Below are positions 32,241 through 39,714 of a stretch of 41,669 bases of DNA, piece by piece. A program made the translations under genes and the position numbers. The notes below the pieces were generated by a model. The model did not search any database. It had not been told where the DNA came from and worked only from the letters and a program-made list of their open reading frames with translations. This DNA is from Firmicutes bacterium ZOR0006 (GTDB taxonomy: Bacteria > Bacillota_I > Bacilli_A > Culicoidibacterales > ZOR0006): the NCBI GenBank assembly GCA_000798955.1, contig JTLC01000040.1:1-41669 (forward strand). Direction: 5' to 3'. Numbering within the stretch: position 1 is the first letter of the stretch; the number at the start of each line of letters is the position of its first letter.

Positions 32241-33506
32241 ATGGCGAAACGAGACGTATCACAAATCATTAATGGTAAACGTGTGATTACCAAAAAACCA
32301 GAGCTCTTAGCACCAGCTGGAAACTTAGAAAAATTAAAAGTCGCAGTAATGTATGGAGCAGATGCCGTTTTTATCGGTGGACAAGAATTTAGCCTGCGCT
32401 CAAACGCCGGAAATTTTACAATTGCCGATATTACTGAAGGTGTCGCATTCGCAAAAGCATATGGCGCGAGCATATATGTCACAACCAATATTTTCTGCCA
32501 CAATGAAAATATGGATGGCTTAGAACCATATCTACAAGCACTTGAAACCGCAGGTGTGCGTGGAATTATTGTCGCCGATCCATATATTATTGAAACTTGT
32601 CAGCAAGTTGCACCGCAATTAGAAGTGCATTTAAGTACACAACAGTCATTAATTAATTATAAAGCGGCACAATTTTGGCAAGAACAAGGATTAGAACGTC
32701 TAGTACTTGCTCGCGAAGCAACAAAAGCGGAAATTGCGGAAATTATCGAAAATGTTGATGTGGAGATTGAAGTCTTTGTCCATGGTGCGATGTGTATTGC
32801 CTACTCAGGGCGTTGCACGCTTTCAAATCATATGACAGCACGTGATTCAAATCGTGGTGGATGTTGTCAAAGTTGCCGTTGGGAATATGACCTCGTCAAA
32901 ACTGATGAAACTGGCGATTTAATGCCATTAGCACATGATGATGAAGCGCAATTTGCGATGAGTCCAAAAGATTTAAACTTAATCCAATCAATTCCAGAAA
33001 TGATTGAGCTCGGTGTAGATAGCTTAAAAGTTGAAGGACGAATGAAATCAATTCACTATGTAGCAACAGTTGTCAGTGTCTATCGGAAGGTGATTGATCG
33101 CTATTGTGCTGATCCTGATAATTTTACGATTACAGCCGAATTTATTGCTGAATTAGAAAAGTGTGCGAATCGTGAAACGGCACCAGCGTTCTTTGCTGGG
33201 ATTCCATCATTTAATGAACAATTATTTGACCACCGTGATGAGCATCCAACGAAAGAATTTATCGGTGTTGTTCAAGCATATGACCCAACAACGCAAATAG
33301 CGACGATTCAACAACGAAACTATTTCAAACCTGGGGATGAAATTGAATTTTTTGGTCCGAAAATTGAGAATGTGACAATGACAGTGGAAGCAATTATTGA
33401 TGAAACTGGTGAAGCAATTGATGCGGCACGTCATCCATTGCAAATTTTACAATTAAAGGTTCCACATCACGTGAATCCAAACGATATGATGCGAAAGGTA
33501 CGATAG
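32241..33506 (+). CDS. U32 peptidase-family tRNA hydroxylation protein (TrhP2/YrrO)
   Basis: A 421-residue long-form U32 protein, the YrrO/TrhP type, acting with its smaller neighbour in tRNA uridine 34 5-hydroxylation. KKPELLAPAGNLEKLKVAV starts the domain. The cysteine-rich signature CIAYSGRCTLSNH followed by RGGCCQSCRWEY (about residues 180-215) is expected to hold a 4Fe-4S cluster. SLKVEGRMKS is also conserved. The C-terminal beta-barrel part (about 340-421) includes FFGPKIEN. Despite the old name, protease activity is not expected. AGGAGGG precedes the ATG. udk follows after three bases. Confidence 0.9.
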   Translation: MAKRDVSQIINGKRVITKKPELLAPAGNLEKLKVAVMYGADAVFIGGQEFSLRSNAGNFTIADITEGVAFAKAYGASIYVTTNIFCHNENMDGLEPYLQALETAGVRGIIVADPYIIETCQQVAPQLEVHLSTQQSLINYKAAQFWQEQGLERLVLAREATKAEIAEIIENVDVEIEVFVHGAMCIAYSGRCTLSNHMTARDSNRGGCCQSCRWEYDLVKTDETGDLMPLAHDDEAQFAMSPKDLNLIQSIPEMIELGVDSLKVEGRMKSIHYVATVVSVYRKVIDRYCADPDNFTITAEFIAELEKCANRETAPAFFAGIPSFNEQLFDHRDEHPTKEFIGVVQAYDPTTQIATIQQRNYFKPGDEIEFFGPKIENVTMTVEAIIDETGEAIDAARHPLQILQLKVPHHVNPNDMMRKVR

Positions 33507-33509
33507 AGG

Positions 33510-34148
33510 ATGAACAACGAAAAAATCAAACCAGTAATTATTGGAATTGCAGGCGGATCTGCTTCGGGAAAAACGACAGTCGCTGATAAAATTATTGAAA
33601 ACTTTGGTCATACATCATCAGTGACATTAATTCGTCATGATGACTATTACAATAATCAAGATCATTTAACAATGGATCAACGGCTTTTAACAAACTATGA
33701 TCATCCGTTGTCGCTCGATAATGAATTATTAGCGAAGCACCTAGAAGAATTATTAGCGGGAGAAACGATTTCAAAACCAATGTATGACTTTAAAAATCAT
33801 ACTCGGGCACAAGAAACTGAGGAAATGGCACCAACGCAAATTATTATTCTTGAAGGGATTCTTGTTTTGGAAGACCAACGGTTACGTGATTTAATGGATA
33901 TTAAGATTTTCGTGGATACGGATGCTGATATTCGCTTTATTCGTCGTCTAAAACGTGATATCGCTGAACGTGGTCGTACGTTTGAATCAGTAGTAGAACA
34001 ATACTTAGGGACAGTTCGTCCGATGCATAATCAGTTCGTTGAACCATCAAAGCGTTTCGCAGATTTGATTTTGCCTGAAGGTGGAAGTAACTTTGTTGCG
34101 ATTGATTTAATTAGCACCAAAATTCAAAGCATCTTAGATAAGAAATAA
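33510..34148 (+). CDS. udk: uridine kinase
   Basis: Phosphorylates uridine and cytidine to UMP and CMP in pyrimidine salvage. The 212 residues match the family. Walker A is [14 protein letters not shown] near residues 12-25. RHDDYY holds the catalytic Asp and substrate Tyr, YDHPLSLD binds the nucleoside, and [21 protein letters not shown] form the lid and base contacts. The start is the ATG at 33510, three bases after the upstream U32 gene, with AGAGGA within the last codons. This is the conserved last gene of the trmR operon. Confidence 0.94.
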   Translation: MNNEKIKPVIIGIAGGSASGKTTVADKIIENFGHTSSVTLIRHDDYYNNQDHLTMDQRLLTNYDHPLSLDNELLAKHLEELLAGETISKPMYDFKNHTRAQETEEMAPTQIIILEGILVLEDQRLRDLMDIKIFVDTDADIRFIRRLKRDIAERGRTFESVVEQYLGTVRPMHNQFVEPSKRFADLILPEGGSNFVAIDLISTKIQSILDKK

Positions 34149-34179
34149 GCGCTTAAGTAATAAAAAGATTAGAATATAT

Positions 34180-34208
34180 TTGAAATTTAAAGATAAATAG
34201 TGTAAACT
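34180..34208 (+). promoter_or_regulatory. sigma-A promoter of greA
   Basis: TTGAAA (34180-34185), 17 bases, TAAACT (34203-34208). Confidence 0.65.
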
Positions 34209-34218
34209 ATTGAACTAT

Positions 34219-34270
34219 AGCGCAGAGGGGTAAGAGCTTTCTTCAAGCTCTTTTTCCCATCTTTAGCGCT
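34219..34270 (+). promoter_or_regulatory. structured greA leader with terminator-like hairpin
   Basis: AAGAGCTT (34232-34239) pairs with AAGCTCTT (34245-34252) and is followed by TTT then CCC. GGGG at 34227-34230 can pair with CCC at 34256-34258. An outer AGCGC (34219-34223) can pair with GCGCT (34266-34270). The hairpin lies between the greA promoter and the coding start, so it could be an attenuator or a terminator for udk transcripts. E. coli greA has a regulatory leader (GraL), which makes autocontrol plausible but unproven here. Confidence 0.5.
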
Positions 34271-34299
34271 TGGAAGTCTTATTTAGAGGTGAAGGAACC

Positions 34300-34770
34300 A
34301 TGCAAGAAAAAAAATATCAAATGACAGCTGAAGGAAAAATTCAGCTTGAGCAAGAATTAGAATATACAATCCAAGTGAAACGTCCAGAAGTAATTGAGAA
34401 ATTACAAGTTGCGCGTTCATTCGGTGATTTATCAGAGAACTCAGAATATGATGCTGCCAAAGACGAGCAAGCACAAGTTGAAGCACGAATTGTTCAGTTA
34501 GAAGCAATGCTTCGCAATGCGGAAATCGTTGAAAAAGCATCAACTGATGTAATTGGATTCGGATCAACAATTGAATTTGTTGAAGTTGGTGAAGAAGATA
34601 TTGAAGAAGTAACAATTGTCGGAAGTGCAGAGGCAGATCCACTTGATGGGAAAATTTCAAATGACTCACCACTTGCGATTGCTTTAATTGGAAAAGCCGT
34701 TGGTGATGAAGTAGAAGTTACATTACCAAATGGTACGATTATGGCGATTGCTGTTAAAGCAATTAAATAA
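34300..34770 (+). CDS. greA: transcription elongation factor GreA
   Basis: GreA enters the RNA polymerase secondary channel and triggers cleavage of backtracked RNA. The 156 residues have the N-terminal antiparallel coiled coil (to about 75) with [15 protein letters not shown], the tip residues that act in the active site, and a C-terminal FKBP-like domain with [19 protein letters not shown] chose the ATG at 34300, after GAGGTGAAGG; the longer frame has no support. It has its own promoter and structured leader. mtnN follows after 20 bases with a good ribosome-binding site and no terminator. Confidence 0.95.
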   Translation: MQEKKYQMTAEGKIQLEQELEYTIQVKRPEVIEKLQVARSFGDLSENSEYDAAKDEQAQVEARIVQLEAMLRNAEIVEKASTDVIGFGSTIEFVEVGEEDIEEVTIVGSAEADPLDGKISNDSPLAIALIGKAVGDEVEVTLPNGTIMAIAVKAIK

Positions 34771-34790
34771 CTGATTGAGGAGGATGAACG

Positions 34791-35480
34791 ATGCGAATTG
34801 CGATTATTGGAGCAATGGAAGAGGAAGTTCAGTTACTCCGTGCTCAATTAACGGAGCGACAAACAGACCACTTAGCTGGATTTGAATTTTATGTTGGAAA
34901 ATTAGCGGGGAAGGATGTTGTTGTTTTACGCAGTGGAATTGGGAAAGTCAATGCGGCAGTTTCGACAACACTCTTACTCAATCATTATGATATTTCAGCA
35001 GTAATTAACACAGGAAGCGCTGGAGGGGTTAATCAGAGCTTGAATGTTGGGGATATCGTGATTGCTACGGAAACAACCTATCATGATGTTGATGCAACGC
35101 ATTTTGGTTATGTCCACGGGCAAGTACCACAGATGCCAGCACACTATCTAAGTGACCAAACGCTTGTGCAAGCTGCACAACAAGCCTTGGCTACGACAGC
35201 CTTTCATGCGGTGACAGGGGTTATTGCTACGGGTGATTCATTCATTGGTCGTGAGGAACAAATCACTGCGATTGTTGAACGTCAGCCAGTGTTGAGTGCT
35301 GTTGAAATGGAAGCTGGTGCCGTAGCACAAGTCTGTCATATTTTCAACAAACCATTTGTGATTGTCCGTTCAATCAGTGATGTTGCCGGAAAAGAGTCAC
35401 ACCTTTCGTTTGAACAGTTTTTACCATTAGCAGTAGAACAATCAACATCGATGATTATGGCGATGTTGCCATTAGTATAA
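34791..35480 (+). CDS. mtnN: 5'-methylthioadenosine/S-adenosylhomocysteine nucleosidase
   Basis: Removes adenine from methylthioadenosine and S-adenosylhomocysteine, recycling the by-products of methylation, in the cytoplasm. The 229 residues match Pfs/MtnN. GAMEEEV at the start, NTGSAGG near residue 76, GDSFI near 150, and SAVEMEAGAVAQV with the ribose-binding Glu residues near 173 are all visible. SDVAG near residue 200 carries the catalytic Asp. GAGGAGG precedes the ATG. It is probably cotranscribed with greA and ends at the terminator at 35493. Confidence 0.95.
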   Translation: MRIAIIGAMEEEVQLLRAQLTERQTDHLAGFEFYVGKLAGKDVVVLRSGIGKVNAAVSTTLLLNHYDISAVINTGSAGGVNQSLNVGDIVIATETTYHDVDATHFGYVHGQVPQMPAHYLSDQTLVQAAQQALATTAFHAVTGVIATGDSFIGREEQITAIVERQPVLSAVEMEAGAVAQVCHIFNKPFVIVRSISDVAGKESHLSFEQFLPLAVEQSTSMIMAMLPLV

Positions 35481-35492
35481 ATACAAGTAATG

Positions 35493-35518
35493 AAAAAGTG
35501 GCTGATGCCACTTTTTGT
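35493..35518 (+). terminator. terminator after mtnN
   Basis: AAAAAGTGGC (35493-35502) pairs perfectly with GCCACTTTTT (35507-35516) around a 4-base loop. Confidence 0.85.
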
Positions 35519-35546
35519 TGTTTACCGGCTTAAATTTTGTTAAAAT
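35518..35546 (+). promoter_or_regulatory. promoter of the surface-protein/yqeG unit
   Basis: TTGTTT (35518-35523), 17 bases, TAAAAT (35541-35546), with TG at 35538-35539 as extended -10. The -35 touches the end of the preceding terminator. Confidence 0.5.
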
Positions 35547-35579
35547 AAAACAGAAGTTAAATAGTAAGGGTGAGAGATT

Positions 35580-36257
35580 GTGAAAGTAAAAGTTTTGATG
35601 CTTGTGATGTTCATCATGAGTCTCGTAATTCCGACGACAACAACAGCAACAACAACCGATACCCAAACAGCACTTTCATGTGTGGAAGTTGGCTGGGTTG
35701 TTGAAGACGGGGCGAAATTTGGGATTCGTAATCGCTGTGATCAACGTATTTATGTGAAAATTTTTGATCAACAAACACAAGTCAATAGTGAGTTTTTAGA
35801 TCGAAGCCAGTGGTTTCCGATTCAACAAGGGCGAAAAATTGAACTTTTTGCAAATGAAAGTAATTACCAAGCTGGAAGTGTTGATCGGACAGTTGAACTG
35901 ACACAGGATATCTACTGTCAAACGTTACCTGAAGGTAAGCAAGTAAGTGAGTGTGAGGGCTATGTGGCTCCGCCAGTTGTGGCACCGGTGGAACCAACAC
36001 CAGAAACACCACCAGTGGTGAGTCCACAACCAGAAGAACCGGTCGAAACACCGACACCAGAATCAACACAACCTTCAGGGAATCTTTCCCAATTAATCAC
36101 AAACTTATTGGCACAACCATATGCCGTTGCCGGTTTGATTTTTATCGCTGTGATTATAGTTGGTGGATTGCTGGTAATGCTCGTGCCCAAAATTGGTAAC
36201 CGCAAACCAAAAAGTATTTACGTGCGGAGTAATCGCCGGCGCTATCGTAACCGTTAA
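35580..36257 (+). CDS. unknown secreted membrane-anchored protein with proline-rich stalk
   Basis: A 225-residue protein not recognised by family. It has a signal peptide (about 1-25), then an extracytoplasmic domain of about 100 residues with four cysteines (C34, C53, C113, C125) that could form two disulphides. A stalk rich in Pro, Glu, Thr and Val follows (about 129-167), then a membrane helix at about 181-203 and a basic tail ending in SNRRRYRNR. It looks like a type I membrane protein with its domain held off the membrane. There is no LPXTG motif and no lipobox. A GTG start follows GGGTGAG. The yqeG gene comes 28 bases later without a terminator. The four cysteines are unusual for a Bacillota surface protein. 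Confidence 0.75.
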   Translation: MKVKVLMLVMFIMSLVIPTTTTATTTDTQTALSCVEVGWVVEDGAKFGIRNRCDQRIYVKIFDQQTQVNSEFLDRSQWFPIQQGRKIELFANESNYQAGSVDRTVELTQDIYCQTLPEGKQVSECEGYVAPPVVAPVEPTPETPPVVSPQPEEPVETPTPESTQPSGNLSQLITNLLAQPYAVAGLIFIAVIIVGGLLVMLVPKIGNRKPKSIYVRSNRRRYRNR

Positions 36258-36285
36258 GGAAGATTATGCGAAAAGGAGAATTTCA

Positions 36286-36783
36286 ATGAAAAAATTGTAT
36301 CCCACGCAAATACTGACACACTTTCGCGAGCTGAACCTGGATCATTTGCAAGCGAATGGCATTAGAATGATTTTAAGTGATTTAGATAATACGTTAGTCC
36401 CAAATGGGGTTATCGAATGTTCGCGGGAATTACAAGAATGGATTCATGAACTGACACGGCGGCAAATTGTGCTCATCATTGTTTCAAACAATACTGAAAA
36501 TCGTGTCAAAAAATTTGCTGAACCACTTGGTTTAGAGTATTATTATGACGCGAACAAACCACAAACAGCTATTTTTGAACATATTTTTGCAAAGCATAAT
36601 TATCCACCAACGCAAGCCATCATGATTGGTGATCGGCTCTTGACGGATATTTATGGGGGAAATAAAATGGGGATGCACACCGTCTTAGTCGAACCAATTG
36701 ATCCACGAGTTTCAAAGCGGCTGAAAATCAAGCAGTTGGCTGAACAAGGTTTGCTAAAGTGTCTACACTGCCTGAATCTATAA
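36286..36783 (+). CDS. YqeG family HAD IIIA phosphatase, copy 1
   Basis: A 165-residue haloacid-dehalogenase superfamily protein of the YqeG type, a phosphatase of unsettled substrate. Motif I is ILSDLDNTLVP with the nucleophile Asp. Motif II is IIVSNNTEN, the motif III lysine is in ANKPQ, and motif IV is GDRLLTDIYGGNKMGMHTVLVEPID. AAAAGGAG precedes the ATG at 36286; the upstream frame extension runs into the preceding gene. A second yqeG follows 131 bases later. Both keep the catalytic residues. The C-terminal tail here (ending LLKCLHCLNL) differs from copy 2. Confidence 0.88.
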   Translation: MKKLYPTQILTHFRELNLDHLQANGIRMILSDLDNTLVPNGVIECSRELQEWIHELTRRQIVLIIVSNNTENRVKKFAEPLGLEYYYDANKPQTAIFEHIFAKHNYPPTQAIMIGDRLLTDIYGGNKMGMHTVLVEPIDPRVSKRLKIKQLAEQGLLKCLHCLNL

Positions 36784-36828
36784 GAATATGAGTAACAAAA
36801 TAGGATGAGAATTCTGAAAAAGTCTGTC

Positions 36829-36885
36829 TGTTCGCAGCACTCGTCATGCTCGCGAAACCGCTAAGTAGCTGATGCTACTTTTTTT
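36829..36885 (+). terminator. two hairpins ending in a terminator between the yqeG copies
   Basis: A first hairpin pairs TTCGC with GCGAA, with GCA/TGC inside (about 36831-36857). The terminator proper has AAGTAGC (36863-36869) pairing with GCTACTT (36874-36880) and T to 36885. The paired hairpins look like a deliberate separation of the two yqeG genes. No promoter for copy 2 was identified with confidence. Confidence 0.65.
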
Positions 36886-36914
36886 CACGTCAGAAAGACG
36901 AAAGGAGACGAGCA

Positions 36915-37403
36915 ATGAAACGATTTTATCCAACACAAGCAGTAGCCCATTTTCGAGATTTGAATTTGAATCACTTACAGGAACAAGGTATTACCATGAT
37001 TTTAAGTGATTTGGATAATACCCTCGTTAAGGATGGTGAAATTGAGAGTTCAAGTGAATTAGTAGCTTGGTTACAGCAATTAGCTGAGAGAAATATTAAA
37101 ATTATTATTGTATCAAATAATAAAAGCGAAAAACGTGTAAAAGACTTTGCCGAACCGCTCGGTTTAGAGTATTATTATAAGGCAGGGAAACCGAACCCGA
37201 AGGTCTTCGAACATATTTTTCGAAAACACCAACAAACACCGGAGCAAACAGTGATGTTAGGCGACCGTCTCACAACTGATGTGTATGGTGGAAATAAGCT
37301 AGGAATGCACACTGTTCTTGTTGAACCAATTGATCCGCATGAACCATTTGGTATTCGGCTGATGCGAATCATTGAACGCACAATAAGAATTGGGATGAGA
37401 TAA
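36915..37403 (+). CDS. yqeG: YqeG family HAD IIIA phosphatase, copy 2
   Basis: A 162-residue YqeG paralogue of copy 1, sharing the start (M-K-x-x-YPTQ), ILSDLDNTLV, KxFAEPLGLEYYY and VYGGNKLGMHTVLVEPIDP. Motif III is in AGKPNPKVFEHI and motif IV in GDRLTTD, so it should be active. It directly precedes yqeH, the usual partner in Bacilli, and is therefore the likely orthologue; copy 1 is then the extra gene. AAAGGAGACG precedes the ATG. The C-terminus (IRLMRIIERTIRIGMR) is basic, unlike copy 1. Confidence 0.9.
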   Translation: MKRFYPTQAVAHFRDLNLNHLQEQGITMILSDLDNTLVKDGEIESSSELVAWLQQLAERNIKIIIVSNNKSEKRVKDFAEPLGLEYYYKAGKPNPKVFEHIFRKHQQTPEQTVMLGDRLTTDVYGGNKLGMHTVLVEPIDPHEPFGIRLMRIIERTIRIGMR

Positions 37404-37438
37404 AGCATATTTGAGAAAGAAAGCAGAGGAATAAGAAA

Positions 37439-38539
37439 ATGGACGACTTACGTTGTATCGGCTGTGGAGCTACAATTCAAAGCCAAGACCAGACAAAAGC
37501 AGGTTTTGTACCGGCAAAAGTATTGGAAAATAACACGAATGAAGCGCTCGTTTGTCGGCGTTGTTTTCGCATTAAACATTATAATGAGTTAAATGATGTC
37601 GAATTGAATGATGATGACTTTTTACGGCTCTTGCATGGGATTGGTGATCGTGAGGCATTAGTGGTCATGGTCGTTGATATTTTTGACTTTAATGGAAGTT
37701 GGATTAACGGAATTAACCGCTTTGTAAATGGCAATCCTGTGTTACTTGTCGGAAATAAAGTCGATGTACTACCACATTCTGTCAAACAAAGTAAATTGAA
37801 ACATTGGATGACAAAAGAAGCACGCTCGATGGGCTTAGTACCGATTGATGTTGCGCTTATGAGTGCAGGCAAAGGGATTGGCATTGATGAAGTAACGGAT
37901 TTAATCCATGAATATCGTCAAGGGCGGAATGTGTATGTCATTGGGTGTACGAACGTTGGGAAATCAACTTTTATCAATGCCTTACTGAAACGCTTTGCCA
38001 ATGAAACGAAAGATATTATTACGGTTTCTAATTATCCCGGAACAACATTAGACGTTATTGAAATTCCCTTTGATGAAACATCGGCGATTATTGATACACC
38101 AGGGGTTATTAACCGTGACCAAATGGCACATCATGTCGATCGCGATGCACTAATGCTGATTAGTCCCAAAAAAGAAATCAAATCTAAAACGTATCAATTA
38201 AATCAACAGCAAACGCTATTCTTCGGTGGATTAGCACGCTTTGATTACATTGAAGGTGGAAAAAATAATTTCACGACCTATGTAGCCAATGAAATTCATG
38301 TTCATCGGACAAAGCTTGAGAATGCAGATGAATTATTTGCGAATCATGCTGGTGAGTTATTACAACCAATCTCACATTCACGACTTGTCCGCCATGAATT
38401 CCAGCTACGAGCAAATGATAAAGTTGATTTAGTCATTTCAGGACTCGGTTGGATTAGTGTCTTCACAACAACGAAAACAAAAGTTGCTGTCCATGCACCG
38501 GTCGGTGTTTCGGTATTTTTACGTGAGGCACTCATCTAA
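37439..38539 (+). CDS. yqeH: circularly permuted ribosome-biogenesis GTPase YqeH
   Basis: A 366-residue GTPase needed for 30S ribosome assembly. An N-terminal treble-clef zinc finger is seen in CIGCG and CRRCFR (residues 5-45). The GTPase motifs are in permuted order: G4 as VGNKVD near residue 104, G5 as MSAGKGIG near 141, G1 (P-loop) as GCTNVGKST near 170, then G3 as DTPG near 219. A C-terminal RNA-binding domain follows. The start is the ATG at 37439 with CAGAGGAA before it. aroE begins one base after its stop codon. Confidence 0.94.
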   Translation: MDDLRCIGCGATIQSQDQTKAGFVPAKVLENNTNEALVCRRCFRIKHYNELNDVELNDDDFLRLLHGIGDREALVVMVVDIFDFNGSWINGINRFVNGNPVLLVGNKVDVLPHSVKQSKLKHWMTKEARSMGLVPIDVALMSAGKGIGIDEVTDLIHEYRQGRNVYVIGCTNVGKSTFINALLKRFANETKDIITVSNYPGTTLDVIEIPFDETSAIIDTPGVINRDQMAHHVDRDALMLISPKKEIKSKTYQLNQQQTLFFGGLARFDYIEGGKNNFTTYVANEIHVHRTKLENADELFANHAGELLQPISHSRLVRHEFQLRANDKVDLVISGLGWISVFTTTKTKVAVHAPVGVSVFLREALI

Positions 38540-38540
38540 G

Positions 38541-39269
38541 ATGCGACGATTTGGCTTACTTGGGGCAAACATCTCATATTCACGTTCACCCCTAATTCAT
38601 CAGCAGTTGTTTCAGTTGCTTGGGCACGAGGCAACGTATGAATTGGTGGATTGTGCGACTTTTTCACGTGAGCAACTCCAACAGTTCGCTGGGTTAAATG
38701 TCACAATCCCTCACAAAGAACAGATTTTGCACTGTGTTGATCGCTGTGATGAACATGTGCAAGCAATTGGGGCGACCAATACTATCGTTTGGGACGGTGA
38801 TGAATTAGTTGCTCATAATACTGATTGGCTTGGCTTTTTACATAGTATTGAGCCAGAGCAATGGCGATCGCGAAAAGTGCTCTTGCTTGGTGCCGGTGGT
38901 GCGGCCAAAGCGGTGTATTATGCGTTATGCCAATTGACTGATACAATTAGTATCGCGAATCGTACTTATGAACATTGTCTGTTTGTCGCACCCCAAACCC
39001 CAATTTTAACATTAGCGGAAGCGGAAATGACGATCCAACAGTATGACTATGTCGTACAAGCAACAAATCAAGATTTTTCGTGGCTGAATCAAGCAAAATA
39101 TGTGTATGATTTACGCTATACGACAACAAATTGTCAGCAAAATGGTTTGCTGATGCTCATCCATCAAGCGATTGTGGCCCAAAGTTACTTTTGGGACCAA
39201 CCAATCACGAATCATCGTGAGCTTGCTCGGATTATTGAAAGGAAGATAAAAAATGAACTTAACAAGTAA
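38541..39269 (+). CDS. aroE: shikimate dehydrogenase, short form
   Basis: Reduces 3-dehydroshikimate to shikimate with NADPH in aromatic amino-acid synthesis. Visible are the substrate-binding YSRSPLIHQ near the start, LNVTIPHK with the catalytic Lys, GATNTIV and NTDWLGF with the catalytic Asp, and the cofactor motif GAGGAAKAV with NRTYEH. At 242 residues it is about 30 shorter than usual. The region after DLRYTTTN jumps to NGLLMLIHQA and lacks the usual TPLLxxA segment. The key residues remain, so activity is expected. The ATG at 38541 is one base after yqeH. The end overlaps yhbY by 17 bases. Confidence 0.9.
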   Translation: MRRFGLLGANISYSRSPLIHQQLFQLLGHEATYELVDCATFSREQLQQFAGLNVTIPHKEQILHCVDRCDEHVQAIGATNTIVWDGDELVAHNTDWLGFLHSIEPEQWRSRKVLLLGAGGAAKAVYYALCQLTDTISIANRTYEHCLFVAPQTPILTLAEAEMTIQQYDYVVQATNQDFSWLNQAKYVYDLRYTTTNCQQNGLLMLIHQAIVAQSYFWDQPITNHRELARIIERKIKNELNK

Positions 39270-39552
39270 ACAAACGCGATTTTTGCGTTCAAAGGCACAA
39301 ACAATTAAACCGATTTTCCAAATTGGAAAAGAAGGGGTCAATCAAAATCAAATCAATTCGATTATCGATGCTCTTGAAGTCCACGAATTAATTAAAGTGA
39401 GTATCCTTCAAAGTTATGCGGGAACAAAGCAAGAGGCAGCACAACAAGTTTCAGAACAAACACATGCTGCATTAGTGCAACTAATCGGTAAGACTATTGT
39501 TTTGTACCGTCCGTCAACAAAAAATCCAGTTATTCAATTACCAAAAAAATAA
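39253..39552 (+). CDS. yhbY: YhbY/CRM-type RNA-binding protein
   Basis: A 99-residue CRM-domain protein (YhbY in E. coli, YqeI in B. subtilis) that associates with pre-50S ribosomal subunits. It starts MNLTSKQTRFLRSKAQ, contains PIFQIGKEGV, and ends IVLYRPS, all typical of the family. GAAAGGAAG precedes the ATG. It overlaps aroE by 17 bases and is followed by a terminator, so yqeH-aroE-yhbY form one unit. Confidence 0.93.
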   Translation: MNLTSKQTRFLRSKAQTIKPIFQIGKEGVNQNQINSIIDALEVHELIKVSILQSYAGTKQEAAQQVSEQTHAALVQLIGKTIVLYRPSTKNPVIQLPKK

Positions 39553-39560
39553 TTTTTGCT

Positions 39561-39597
39561 AAACAAGCAGTTGCCCAATGCCGCTGCTTGTTTTTTT
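39561..39597 (+). terminator. terminator after yhbY
   Basis: AAACAAGCAG (39561-39570) pairs with CTGCTTGTTT (39584-39593), with T to 39597. Confidence 0.85.
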
Positions 39598-39632
39598 GAT
39601 GATGAATGAGAGTAGTCTTTCTGAAATGACTA

Positions 39633-39694
39633 TGCTAAAATACATGAGAAATGACTTTGCGCAGAACATATCAACTCTAGTTTGCGTGCAAAGT
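39633..39694 (+). promoter_or_regulatory. nadD-yqeK promoter and leader hairpin
   Basis: TGCTAAAAT is an extended -10 (hexamer 39636-39641). In the leader, ACTTTGC (39654-39660) pairs exactly with GCAAAGT (39688-39694), and the GC-rich bases inside can extend the stem with bulges. The hairpin ends about 20 bases before the start codon. Whether it is regulatory is unknown; no NAD-sensing motif was recognised. Confidence 0.45.
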
Positions 39695-39714
39695 GATGAA
39701 AGGAACGAACGCAA

